A stretch of DNA of 13,762 nucleotides from an uncultured Clostridia bacterium. GTDB lineage: Bacteria; Bacillota; Clostridia; Oscillospirales; Ruminococcaceae. This document shows, one piece after another, positions 1 to 7,677 of this stretch. Below the pieces are notes generated by a model. The model did no database searches, had not been told where the DNA came from, and saw only the letters and a program-made list of their open reading frames with translations. Within the stretch, counting starts at the first letter, position 1. The number at the start of each line of letters is the position of its first letter. The translations under genes were made by a program, and so were the position numbers. The stretch is taken from NCBI GenBank assembly GCA_945947715.1, contig CAMEYZ010000034.1:1-13762 (forward strand), read 5' to 3'.

Positions 1-1
1 C

Positions 2-625
2 TACAATGAGCTTACCGATCTGTCGCCCTTAAGCGGACTTACTCAGCTCCAGAAGCTTACATATCACAATAACAAGGTCAAGGACCTTTCCTATGCAAAA
101 AATCTTAAAAAGCTTAAAGTGCTGGGCGCGGAGAATAACGGCATCTCCGATCTGTCACCCTTGTCGGGCATGACCGAGCTTACAGAAATATGGCTCAAGA
201 ACAATAATTTCAGCGATGTTACGCCGTTGAAGAATTGTACAAAGGTACAGTATCTTAGCATAGCAAAAAATCCGGTCAGCGATTGTTCTGCATTTTCCGG
301 AATGAAAAAGCTCAAAGGGATCCATCTCAACGGCTGCAAGCTGAAAAGCCTGGAGCCCTTCAGCGGCTGTACCATGCTGGAATATGCTTATGTGGGAGAA
401 AATCAGCTGACTGACCTGACCCCCCTTGCAGGCAATACCGGACTTCGGATACTGAGTGCGCCGAATAATAAACTGAATGGTAAATGCAGTGCATTAAAGG
501 GACTGACGATACTGGAAGAGCTTGATGTATCCGGAAATGGTTATGATGCTGCTCCCGAATTATTGTACAACTATTTGTGTTCCTACGTTTACCAGGATGA
601 GGACAGCTTTACATATTGGTATTGA
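2..625 (+). CDS. Leucine-rich repeat protein, C-terminal part (5' end outside window)
   Basis: The frame is open from the window edge, so the start and any signal peptide lie upstream; 207 residues are visible. It consists of eight consecutive repeats, seven of exactly 22 residues and a last one of 23, each following the pattern (L/I/V)xDLxPLxGxxxLxxLxxxxN, the internalin-like LRR class. After the last repeat comes a short tail of about 30 residues rich in Tyr and acidic residues, ending in TYWY and TGA. No dockerin, LPXTG or other anchoring module is visible in this portion. LRR arrays of this type usually form a curved protein-binding surface and in Clostridia are often secreted or cell-surface, but location and ligand cannot be read from what is here. 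A strong terminator follows, so it ends its transcription unit. Confidence 0.88.
   Translation, partial: YNELTDLSPLSGLTQLQKLTYHNNKVKDLSYAKNLKKLKVLGAENNGISDLSPLSGMTELTEIWLKNNNFSDVTPLKNCTKVQYLSIAKNPVSDCSAFSGMKKLKGIHLNGCKLKSLEPFSGCTMLEYAYVGENQLTDLTPLAGNTGLRILSAPNNKLNGKCSALKGLTILEELDVSGNGYDAAPELLYNYLCSYVYQDEDSFTYWY
11..541 (+). repeat. Tandem LRR-coding repeats, 8 units of 66-69 bases
   Basis: Units begin at about 11, 77, 143, 209, 275, 341, 407 and 473. Each encodes one 22-residue LRR; the last is 23 residues. Protein similarity is clear, but at DNA level only some units remain close: the first and third both carry a GATCTGTC(G/A)CCCTT core. The array is therefore old rather than recently expanded. 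Confidence 0.8.
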
Positions 626-666
626 TCACAGCTGAGCGGACTGTTTTTGCTTTTTGAAATTTCCAA

Positions 667-697
667 CCCCCTGATTTGTAAGAATCAGGGGGCTTTT
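667..697 (+). terminator. Strong rho-independent terminator after the LRR gene
   Basis: A perfect 10-bp stem (CCCCCTGATT at 667-676 with AATCAGGGGG at 683-692) closes a 6-nt loop and is followed by CTTTTT. It lies 42 bases past the LRR stop and before the rmuC promoter, so it separates the two units. Confidence 0.95.
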
Positions 698-714
698 TAT
701 GTTGATATGCATTA

Positions 715-743
715 TTGACAATTTTTCCATAAAGTGATATAAT
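715..743 (+). promoter_or_regulatory. Consensus sigma-A promoter for rmuC
   Basis: TTGACA at 715-720, a 17-base spacer and TATAAT at 738-743; both hexamers match the consensus. TG at 735-736 adds an extended -10 (TGaTATAAT). Transcription should start near 750, giving a leader of about 55 bases before the chosen rmuC start. Confidence 0.9.
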
Positions 744-792
744 ATCCTTATATTAATGACGAAAACTATCGGGATTAGTATTAGAGAGCTAT

Positions 793-798
793 GGAGGA
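793..798 (+). promoter_or_regulatory. rmuC: Ribosome binding site that fixes the rmuC start
   Basis: GGAGGA sits 5 bases before the ATG at 804. The upstream in-frame ATG at 756 lies only a few bases after the expected transcription start and has no Shine-Dalgarno sequence, so 804 is the likely start. Confidence 0.85.
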
Positions 799-803
799 TT
801 TAC

Positions 804-2132
804 ATGGAAACGCTTCTGATCGCTGCTGCGGTGCTTAGTGTTGTAATAATTGTTTTGCTTATAATAGTGCTTTTGAAGCTGAAAAATATTTCCAAAGGCT
901 TTAGCTCCGACGAGCTTGACGAGATGAAAAAGCAGCTCGAATTTATGAACCGGAGCGACGAGACCAACAGCAGGCTTCTTATGGACCAGACGGTCCGTCA
1001 GCATGATTCGGTGGTAAATTCCATTACAGTGCTGGGCGACAGTCTGCGGGATTCGCAGGAAAAGCAGCGCGGTAAGGCCGATGAATCGCTGATAAAGATA
1101 GAAGCCGAAATGCGGCTGCTCAGAAAGGATAATCAGGAAAGCTTTGATAAGATAAGAACAGAGGTCACAGCTTCTCTCGACAGCATACGCAGATCAAACA
1201 TCGAAAATATGGATAAGCTTCGCAGGGATAATCAGGAAAGCCTTGACAGGATAAACACCACTGTAAACGAAAAGCTCCAGAAAACTCTCGATGATAAGAT
1301 AGCACGCTCCTTTGAGGCTGTCAACAAGCGGCTCGCAGAGGTCTATGAGGGGCTGGGAGAAATGAAAAATGTGGCTTCGGGAGTAAATGACCTGAAAAAT
1401 GTGCTTTCCAATGTAAAAGCAAGGGGTACTATGGGCGAGATACAGCTGGGTGCTATACTCTCGGAAATACTTGCTCCTGAGCAGTTCTGCGAACAGGCGG
1501 CTGTTATCCCTCACAGCTCGGAAAGGGTCGATTTTGCGGTGAAGCTTCCCGGAGCTGAGGACGGAGAGTATGTTTATCTTCCTATTGATTCAAAATTTCC
1601 CGGAGATACATACTCAAATTATCTTGCAGCATATGAAAGCGGAAATGCCGACGAAATCAAAAGCAGACGGGATATCCTCTGCCGTGAGATAAAACGCTGT
1701 GCAAAGAGTATCCATGATAAATATATACTTCCGCCCTATACTACAGATTTTGCGATAATGTTCCTGCCCTTTGAGGGGCTGTACGCCGAGGTCGTGAATA
1801 TGGGACTGGTGGAGGTGCTCCAGAGAGAGTATAAGATAAATATCGCAGGTCCGTCCACAATGGCAGCGATGCTCAACAGTCTGCAGATGGGCTTTCGGAC
1901 TCTTGCGATACAGAAAAAAAGCAGCGAGGTGTGGAAGATACTCGAGGACGCAAAGAAGGAGTTTTCCAATTTTGAGACCACGCTCACCGCGGTCAGAAGC
2001 CGCCTGAGACAGGCCGATGACGAGCTTGACAAGCTTATCGGAACGCGCACGAGAGCTATCAACCGAAAGCTTAAGGAGGTTTATTTGACGGAGGGCTCAG
2101 ATGATGCGGAAATGCTCACCGAGACGGAGTGA
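804..2132 (+). CDS. rmuC: RmuC family DNA recombination protein
   Basis: 442 residues from the ATG at 804. Residues 3-26 form one hydrophobic N-terminal membrane helix (LLIAAAV...IVLLKL). A long predicted coiled coil follows at about residues 35-190, including five consecutive 11-residue units at 106-160. The C-terminal half is the RmuC domain, with its typical segments ARGTMGEIQLGAIL, a VDFAVKLPG strand, PIDSKFP, an acidic FLPFEGLYAEV stretch and GPSTMAAMLNSLQMGFR. RmuC proteins are linked genetically to limiting recombination at inverted repeats and are distantly nuclease-like; the biochemical activity is not settled. The length fits the family. No terminator separates it from the protease gene 50 bases downstream, so the two are probably cotranscribed. 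Confidence 0.95.
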   Translation: METLLIAAAVLSVVIIVLLIIVLLKLKNISKGFSSDELDEMKKQLEFMNRSDETNSRLLMDQTVRQHDSVVNSITVLGDSLRDSQEKQRGKADESLIKIEAEMRLLRKDNQESFDKIRTEVTASLDSIRRSNIENMDKLRRDNQESLDRINTTVNEKLQKTLDDKIARSFEAVNKRLAEVYEGLGEMKNVASGVNDLKNVLSNVKARGTMGEIQLGAILSEILAPEQFCEQAAVIPHSSERVDFAVKLPGAEDGEYVYLPIDSKFPGDTYSNYLAAYESGNADEIKSRRDILCREIKRCAKSIHDKYILPPYTTDFAIMFLPFEGLYAEVVNMGLVEVLQREYKINIAGPSTMAAMLNSLQMGFRTLAIQKKSSEVWKILEDAKKEFSNFETTLTAVRSRLRQADDELDKLIGTRTRAINRKLKEVYLTEGSDDAEMLTETE

Positions 2133-2182
2133 TGAAGCTCATTCGCAGCCGTTTTTACAAATAAATATGTGGGGTAGATAAG

Positions 2183-3640
2183 ATGAATATTTGCTTAAAC
2201 AGATTTGGGATATCCGATCTGGATTCATTTATTAATATACACGGCAGTGCTTCGGACGGGAAATATCAGGTGTTTTTTGTTCGTGGTATCGGCTATGCTG
2301 AGCCGCTTGGCGAAAAAATACAGTCACTGGACGCTAAGGTCTCATCTGACGGAAAATATATCTATCGCAGGATAACCGGCTTCCCGCCTTTCAGAGACAG
2401 CCTCGCCGCAGAGCATTATATCGGAATGTACGCAGATATCGCCGCTGACAGTGAATCGGCTGCGCTTAAGGGGATAACCGACCCACAGCTAAACCGTGAT
2501 TTCCGAGCAGCCTGTCGCAGAGTCTGCGGTGAGGTCGGAAAAGCAAGGAAGAATTTCAGCCCCACAATGGAGAAAAATCTCGGCGCAGTTCTGGCATACT
2601 GGTCGGATATGTATCTGACTGATTTTCTGAAAAGCAGCAGCGGAAGCTTCTGCAAGCTGATATGCTCGGGCAGGATTGGCTGCAATGAATATGCTTTCTG
2701 TTATCTTGCCGCGCTGCTGGGGATAGATGTGTGTATCCTGTTGCCGGGCGGAGATATTAATATTGATAAGGAACTGCTGGACAAATCCTCTGCTTTTGTG
2801 ATAGGTCCGCCGCAGAATAAAACTCTTCCCGAAATCAGTTCCGCTCACGTTGGAAATGCTCCCGAACGCAGGAGTAAGGTTGATTTGAGCAGACCTCCAA
2901 GGAAGAGAGTTTCGGCAAGTCCTGCTGCAAACAGCACTGCTCCTGCAGGAAGCTCCGGAAAAAGCTATACCGTAGACCTTACAAGGCCTCCAAAGCAGAG
3001 CTCGGCTGGTGCTGCTCAGCAGATGAGCGGACCGTCCGGACAGACAAATGCTCAGTCCTCCACAAGAAGAGAGCTTAGCTATGAAGAGCTTGCCGCTCTG
3101 GCAGAGTCGGTAGTTCTCATTGAGGTACATAACAGATTTGGAATGACTGTGAGCACAGGCTCGGGCATCGTCATCAATGACAAGGGGTATATTCTCACAA
3201 ACTGTCATGTAGCAAATGGCGGAGCCTCCTATACTGTCAAGATAGAAAATGACAACAACAGCTATCCTGCGTACAATGTCATAAAATATCATCCGCTGCT
3301 TGACCTGGCGATAATACGCATCGACAAGCATATAAAGCCCCTCGCAGTCTATAAAGGCAGTGCTCCGCTTAACCGCGGACAGCGAGTGGTCGCTATCGGA
3401 AGCCCGCTGGGACTGTTCAACTCCGTTTCCGACGGGATAATTTCGGGCTTTCGGACGGTAAACTGCGTTGAGATGATACAGTTCACCGCTCCTATTTCTC
3501 ATGGAAGCTCTGGTGGAGCCGTGCTCAACATGTACGGCGAGGTCATCGGGATAAGTACCGCAGGGGTCCGCGGGGGACAGAATCTCAATCTTGCGGTTGG
3601 CTTCCGGGATATCCTTCCTTTTATTGATAATTTTGTATGA
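2183..3640 (+). CDS. Two-part protein: YceG-like N-terminal region fused to a trypsin-like (S1C/HtrA-type) serine protease
   Basis: 485 residues; no signal peptide or membrane helix is evident. Residues 300-485 form a chymotrypsin-fold protease with a readable triad: His342 (LTNCHV), Asp374 (LLDLAII) and Ser443 (HGSSGGAV), plus the GSGIVIN and AIGSPLG strands of the HtrA/DegP group. It ends right after the protease fold, so there is no PDZ domain. Residues 1-210 are not protease. They include GFPPF (66-70), CKLICSG at 157-163 and LLGIDVCILLPGGD near 178-191, which resembles the Rossmann-like segment of YceG proteins found in Ter stress operons; this match is from memory and is moderate. Residues 225-298 are a disordered Ser/Ala/Pro linker holding two copies of VDL(S/T)RPP. 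The start is ATG 2183 with a weak GGGG site. Probably cytoplasmic, in contrast to most HtrA proteins. Confidence 0.85.
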   Translation: MNICLNRFGISDLDSFINIHGSASDGKYQVFFVRGIGYAEPLGEKIQSLDAKVSSDGKYIYRRITGFPPFRDSLAAEHYIGMYADIAADSESAALKGITDPQLNRDFRAACRRVCGEVGKARKNFSPTMEKNLGAVLAYWSDMYLTDFLKSSSGSFCKLICSGRIGCNEYAFCYLAALLGIDVCILLPGGDINIDKELLDKSSAFVIGPPQNKTLPEISSAHVGNAPERRSKVDLSRPPRKRVSASPAANSTAPAGSSGKSYTVDLTRPPKQSSAGAAQQMSGPSGQTNAQSSTRRELSYEELAALAESVVLIEVHNRFGMTVSTGSGIVINDKGYILTNCHVANGGASYTVKIENDNNSYPAYNVIKYHPLLDLAIIRIDKHIKPLAVYKGSAPLNRGQRVVAIGSPLGLFNSVSDGIISGFRTVNCVEMIQFTAPISHGSSGGAVLNMYGEVIGISTAGVRGGQNLNLAVGFRDILPFIDNFV

Positions 3641-3645
3641 AAAAT

Positions 3646-3671
3646 GGGCTGAACATATCAGCCCGTTTTTT
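3646..3671. terminator. Bidirectional terminator between the protease gene and the four-gene operon
   Basis: GGGCTGA (3646-3652) pairs with TCAGCCC (3658-3664) around a 5-nt loop. On the plus strand it is followed by GTTTTTTTT, on the minus strand by ATTTTT. The stop codon of the minus-strand HAD gene (3658-3660) lies inside one arm, so the sequence serves both convergent units. Confidence 0.88.
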
Positions 3672-4422
3672 TGTTATTTATGATGTCCGAAAGACAGGAA
3701 AGCACAAAATCAGGGTCGCTTTCCCTGTCCTCGGAGAGCTGACGGGAATTTATCACTTTTCCGCTGAGCTCGCCGAATTTTACAATTGCGATATCTGCCG
3801 CCGAGAGCATATCCTCGTCGAAAAGGCTGTCGCCTGCCGCAATGACAAGCTCATTGTTCAGCCGTTTTTTCAGCCCTTCAAGAGCGTTTTTCTTGCTGAT
3901 GCCGTCGGGTATGGCATAGAGCTTGTCGCCATTGGTGAAAAGCCTTGTTTTGGCAGGCTTCACGGCGGAAAGCAGCTCAGCCATGACCCGCTCGGACTCA
4001 TGACATTTTGTGAACAGAAAGGAATCGTCCACGAATCGTATATCAAAATAAACCTCGCCGCATTTCTGGAGGAATTTTTCACATTCTCTTATCTCGGGCA
4101 GGCTTTCATTTATGGCAGGAATTATCTCGCTGCGCCACTGTTCGTCAGGCTTTCCGTTTATCAGAAGATTTGCTCCGTTGTCAATGACAGCGTACTTTGG
4201 GACATATCCTTCGGGGAAATATATCCGTCCGTACTGCTCCGCAGAACGTGTTGTAACGGGGATAAAGGTCACGCGGCGAACTGATTCTGAAAAAAGCTCT
4301 GCCGAGCGGTATGTCATATAGGACAGGCTTTTCCCGTCCTTTTTTTCAACGCATAGGTCCCTTTCCGATAATTTTTTATAGGAAAATATCAGAGTGTTGT
4401 CAAGATCGGATAAAAACAGCAT
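3658..4422 (-). CDS. HAD superfamily hydrolase (predicted phosphatase), fourth gene of the biosynthetic module
   Basis: 254 residues. The HAD motifs are visible: motif I FLSDLDNTLI with Asp6 (nucleophile) and Asp8; motif II VTTRS with Thr57; motif III Lys177/Lys178; motif IV AAGDSLFDEDM with Asp198 and Asp202. Between motifs II and III lies a type-II cap like that of Cof/sucrose-phosphate phosphatases (about residues 80-165). These enzymes usually remove phosphate from sugar phosphates or nucleotides. As the last gene of the operon it could dephosphorylate a phosphoribosylated intermediate made by the genes upstream; this is inference. It starts 12 bases after the stop of the StiP gene, with a short GGTGA site. 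Its stop lies inside the shared terminator. HAD phosphatases are a named member of the Ter biosynthetic module. Confidence 0.9.
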   Translation of the reverse strand: MLFLSDLDNTLIFSYKKLSERDLCVEKKDGKSLSYMTYRSAELFSESVRRVTFIPVTTRSAEQYGRIYFPEGYVPKYAVIDNGANLLINGKPDEQWRSEIIPAINESLPEIRECEKFLQKCGEVYFDIRFVDDSFLFTKCHESERVMAELLSAVKPAKTRLFTNGDKLYAIPDGISKKNALEGLKKRLNNELVIAAGDSLFDEDMLSAADIAIVKFGELSGKVINSRQLSEDRESDPDFVLSCLSDIINNKKTG

Positions 4423-4434
4423 AGTATCACCATA

Positions 4435-5496
4435 TTACGCGTCTGAGGGCATATTCCGGATAATCCCGCAGCTGCGGTATCTTTTCAGCGGATATTTCTC
4501 CACGGGCACATTTTTTTCACGGGCAAGCTCTATGATATGAGCCACATATTTCTCGGGACAGTCCTCGGCGATAAGTACCTTATAGGGAACGCGTCGCAAA
4601 AGAACACGGGTGGTTTCTCCGATGCCGGGCTTTATGAAGTTGATGTCCGAGATGCCGAGCCTGTTCATGATATCATATGCCTCGTCATAGCCCGTAAAGG
4701 AAACTGCTTCCTCCGTTTTGGGGAGGATATCCTCATAGGTCATTTCCGCTTCCACGGTATCAATAAATTCATAAGAGCGGTCATTATCGGCAAATTCTCC
4801 GTAATATACCGCACCATGGAAATCGTCGGGACCGATAAGATCGCTGCGCAGCACGGTTCTGCTGATAAGTCCTGATACCACCGAATTAAGACAGGAGCTT
4901 GCAATGAGAAAATCATCGTGAGTGCCACACAGGGGAGTTATCCCTGCAGGGTCGGCGATAACTGCCACACGGGGGTCTATGCCGATATAATCCTTCATTG
5001 CCGCGTTAAGCTGATTTTGTATCGCACCCTTTCCAGTCCAGCCGTCCACGAACTGTAGTCTGTCTGCATCATATCGTTCAAGGATATATTTCATGGCATT
5101 TCTGTCGATGCCCTTTCCGCGAATTATCGACACTGCAAAATGAGGGACTTCGATATGATATTTCCATTCAAGATAATGCTTTATCATTATTCCCGCAGGA
5201 AGCCCTGCCCTCGCAAGTGAAACCAGCACAGGCGCTTTTTTCTCAGCATATATCCTTTCCGCAGCGATATGCACTCCGTTGGCGGTCTCTTTGGAAAAGC
5301 ACCTCAGAGCATATTCGTACAGCCGTATATATTCCGCCGAGGGCTGATATTCAATGGGAAGCATTTCGCAGTAATGGGTGCCCGACTGTATTTTCCTTTC
5401 CCGCTGTTCTGTTGACATCGGTTCGATACAGCCGGTGATATCCTTTAGCAGAATAGTAACATCCTCAGGTCTATAGCTTGTTCTGACAAGATTCAT
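4435..5496 (-). CDS. StiP/PRTase-like N-terminal domain with C-terminal PELOTA-type RNA-binding domain (Ter biosynthetic module)
   Basis: 353 residues. The N-terminal 260 residues match the family named StiP cysteine protease-like and earlier described as a phosphoribosyltransferase relative. Recognisable pieces are SGTHYCEMLP (38-47), VSLARAGLPAGIMIKHYL (92-109), HFAVSIIRGKGIDR (119-132) and FVDGWTGKGAI (149-159), the last resembling a nucleotide/PRPP-binding loop. The C-terminal part (about 285-350: KPGIGETTRVLLRR, KVLIAED, then VPVEKYPLK) fits the PELOTA RNA-binding domain usually found at the end of this family. Which activity the first domain has (protease or transferase) cannot be settled from sequence; Cys43 and Cys202 are possible catalytic residues. 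The start codon lies 1 base after the stop of the upstream PRTase gene, with GGAGA inside that gene's end, so the two are translationally linked. Confidence 0.88.
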   Translation of the reverse strand: MNLVRTSYRPEDVTILLKDITGCIEPMSTEQRERKIQSGTHYCEMLPIEYQPSAEYIRLYEYALRCFSKETANGVHIAAERIYAEKKAPVLVSLARAGLPAGIMIKHYLEWKYHIEVPHFAVSIIRGKGIDRNAMKYILERYDADRLQFVDGWTGKGAIQNQLNAAMKDYIGIDPRVAVIADPAGITPLCGTHDDFLIASSCLNSVVSGLISRTVLRSDLIGPDDFHGAVYYGEFADNDRSYEFIDTVEAEMTYEDILPKTEEAVSFTGYDEAYDIMNRLGISDINFIKPGIGETTRVLLRRVPYKVLIAEDCPEKYVAHIIELAREKNVPVEKYPLKRYRSCGIIRNMPSDA

Positions 5497-5497
5497 T

Positions 5498-6625
5498 TTA
5501 TTTTCTCCAGTTTAATATTATCAGCTTATCCGATTTGACTATATTGAAAATATCGCTGTGTGCCTTTGGACCGATATTCTCAGAATCGGTCACAAGTATG
5601 GTAATGTCGCATGGATATAAGTTATATAGATATGTGGTCCGTCTGCTGTTGTAAAAGCTGTGGAGCTTATACCACTCAAAAAGCGGATAATTTTCCGAAG
5701 ACGACGGAACGATAGGACTTCTTGTTGTGGAATGAGAGCGAGCAGTATGTCCCATTTTTTCAAGGGCTTCGGCAAGCTTTATCGCAGGATACATACATTC
5801 CTCAGTGCCGATAACGTCGATGCTCATAGCGTTTGAAAGCTCGGGGGAGTATTTGTTGAAAAAGCTTTTTATCAGTGCCTGTACGGCGCTTTCATATTCC
5901 GAAGCACTGCAGCCTGTCCGCGGGTCTGCTTTTCCGAAGATAATGCTTTCCTGAACGCTTTTGCATATTCTGTTTTCACCGTGATCGGGCAGAGGGCAGA
6001 TGTTCAGCTCTCGGTTCATATCCTCGATAGAATTTTCAAGCTGAATGAGCCAGTACAGGTCAATGTTCCTCTTTTCAAACTCGTTCAGATTTTGTGGGCT
6101 CATTCCGTTAATTATCGAAGCAGCAGAAAAGCTGCAGTCCGGGTCGGTTTTAGGTCTCAGAACGTTTATGAGATTTAGTATGGTCTTTCCGGTGGTGAGC
6201 TCGTCCTCTGCGAAGATGATGTTCTTTACTCCGCGGAAGATATCGGCTCCGCTTTCGGAAAAGAGGTACTGTTCAGAGGCGTGGCTGTGTTCCTCGCTGA
6301 AATCGGCAACGCAGTATTCGGACGGGATATCCTCCCGTGATGTGTGCATGAATATGCAGTCTCCGATGTGAGCTGAAATTGCCGCAGCAATTGCGGTAGC
6401 CGTTTCTGCAAAGCCTATGACCATGACCCTGCCGCCTGTTTCGGAGAGCCTTATCTGACTTGCCAGCCTTTCAAAAAGCCGAAGCGTTTCAGACGGAGCG
6501 GCTGGAACATGCTTTGCCTGATAATTATTCACTATCAGATTTTTTCTTTTGGCATTTTTTTCTCGGACAGCAAGTGCTGTCAGCTCGTCAAGCTTATATC
6601 CTGAAAGATTTTCTTTCTCTGTCAT
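5498..6625 (-). CDS. Phosphoribosyltransferase with TRSP domain (Ter biosynthetic module)
   Basis: 375 residues from the ATG at 6625. That start overlaps the stop of the upstream lyase gene as ATGA and has GAGGAG 8 bases before it; a longer reading to 6688 would run 66 bases into the lyase gene without a better site. The N-terminal domain carries the PRPP-binding loop IIFAEDELTTGKT (136-148), a VIGFAETATAIA helix start (69-80) and an NNYQAKHVPA segment (33-42) typical of this PRTase group. The C-terminal domain (about 268-375) has VIGTEECMYPA and the namesake TTRSP motif (residues 300-304), followed by RRTTYLYNLYP. PRTases join a base or base-like group to ribose-5-phosphate from PRPP. In Ter-type clusters this protein is predicted to make the core of a nucleoside-like metabolite; the substrate is unknown. 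Confidence 0.92.
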   Translation of the reverse strand: MTEKENLSGYKLDELTALAVREKNAKRKNLIVNNYQAKHVPAAPSETLRLFERLASQIRLSETGGRVMVIGFAETATAIAAAISAHIGDCIFMHTSREDIPSEYCVADFSEEHSHASEQYLFSESGADIFRGVKNIIFAEDELTTGKTILNLINVLRPKTDPDCSFSAASIINGMSPQNLNEFEKRNIDLYWLIQLENSIEDMNRELNICPLPDHGENRICKSVQESIIFGKADPRTGCSASEYESAVQALIKSFFNKYSPELSNAMSIDVIGTEECMYPAIKLAEALEKMGHTARSHSTTRSPIVPSSSENYPLFEWYKLHSFYNSRRTTYLYNLYPCDITILVTDSENIGPKAHSDIFNIVKSDKLIILNWRK

Positions 6626-7635
6626 TTCAAACACTCCTCGCAGTGCTCCCTGATACCGTATATTTTTGCAGCGGCTAAAATTTTCCATGCCCAGCCGCTG
6701 TGGACCTTATGCTCGTACATGCGGTTTCCTGCGGTTCCCTTGATGACCTGCAGGTCGTTGTCCGCAGTGCTGAGGATAAGCTTTGCATCGTCGAGGTCCT
6801 CACGGGAGACCTTCATATTTTCGATAACTTCACTTATCTGCACAGGATGTATCACAGTCTTTCCGAAAAAGCCCATTGCAATGTCCTGCTCCATTTCACG
6901 GCGCATGCCCTGTTTCCACAGTTCGTCTGAGGGACTGCCAAAGTAGTTCCACACGGGAGCGGAAACCACATAATCGGAGGAAAAGGTCACCGATATATCC
7001 GAAAGCAGATTAGCCACGGGAAAATAGTCATAAATAGTCTGGGTGATGCTGCTGCGCAGGGAAAGGGCTCTGCAGAAATCATTGCCGCCCACGCGAACAT
7101 TGAGTATATGCTCTCTGATATCGTCCAGCTCTTCCTTGAGGCGTGAAAGCCTGTCGTAGCGGTTCTTTAATCCAAGCAGGGAGGGATTTTCGATTATGGG
7201 CATGTAAAAGAACTGCTTTTCGTGCTGCTCTGATATTTTTCTTATCGCCTTGCTGTAGCCGCAGAAGGTCTCGTCGTCTATTTTGGACAGGATAAAGCCG
7301 CACAGATATTTCACGTCCGCACCCAGCAGCGATATCATTTTTTCTATCTGTTCTGGAGTTCTTACTCTGATAAAGACAAGGGGCAGCCTATTTTCATCGA
7401 CAGAGCCCTGTTCTATCATTACGCCCAGTTTGTGGAGCTGCTTCGCCGTATTTGCTTCCGCCTCCTCCACCATGCTGTCCTTTATGGTATCCTCCAGACA
7501 GATAGCAGCCGACATTGCTTCGTCTGCGGAAAAGCCCGCGAGCTTTTCTGCGATATCCTTCCTGAGGCCGGGCATGTAGATAAGCGGTCCTACCCGATAT
7601 TTCAGTTCCTCCGTATTTTTTCCGTCAAATATCAT
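6622..7635 (-). CDS. HpcH/HpaI (citrate lyase beta-like) TIM-barrel C-C bond lyase (Ter biosynthetic module)
   Basis: 337 residues, first gene of the operon. It shows CitE-family landmarks: CLED at 47-50 (acidic metal-binding strand), FIRVR at 88-92, PIIEN at 146-150 (second acidic metal ligand), RVGGND at 181-186 and GFFGKTVIHPVQI at 255-267, which is nearly the canonical CitE ending. Enzymes of this fold make or break a C-C bond next to a carboxylate or keto group, often with CoA or pyruvate-type substrates and Mg2+. The family inside Ter operons is a distinct branch whose substrate is not known. The start ATG has AGGAGGG ten bases upstream, and a consensus promoter lies close by. It overlaps the PRTase gene by 4 bases. 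Confidence 0.92.
   Translation of the reverse strand: MIFDGKNTEELKYRVGPLIYMPGLRKDIAEKLAGFSADEAMSAAICLEDTIKDSMVEEAEANTAKQLHKLGVMIEQGSVDENRLPLVFIRVRTPEQIEKMISLLGADVKYLCGFILSKIDDETFCGYSKAIRKISEQHEKQFFYMPIIENPSLLGLKNRYDRLSRLKEELDDIREHILNVRVGGNDFCRALSLRSSITQTIYDYFPVANLLSDISVTFSSDYVVSAPVWNYFGSPSDELWKQGMRREMEQDIAMGFFGKTVIHPVQISEVIENMKVSREDLDDAKLILSTADNDLQVIKGTAGNRMYEHKVHSGWAWKILAAAKIYGIREHCEECLK
6634..6639 (-). promoter_or_regulatory. Ribosome binding site that fixes the PRTase start
   Basis: GAGGAG read on the minus strand, inside the end of the lyase gene and 8 bases before the ATG at 6625. It supports the ATGA stop-start overlap over the longer upstream reading. Confidence 0.8.
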
Positions 7636-7677
7636 TTATCAAAGTCCCTCCTGCGTCGTTATAAAGCTATACTTTTG

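Noticed and set aside
756..803. Longer rmuC start at 756
   Set aside because: No ribosome site, and it is only about 12 bases after the -10; the added residues precede the membrane helix without a role.
2489..3502. Minus-strand open frame of 337 codons opposite the protease fusion
   Set aside because: The protease triad on the plus strand shows the true coding strand; the antisense product has no recognisable pattern.
3637..4284. Plus-strand open frame of 215 codons opposite the HAD gene
   Set aside because: It begins inside the end of the protease gene and the terminator; HAD motifs on the other strand are complete.
6626..6688. Longer PRTase start at 6688
   Set aside because: It would lie well inside the lyase gene; the ATG at 6625 has a good ribosome site and an ATGA overlap.
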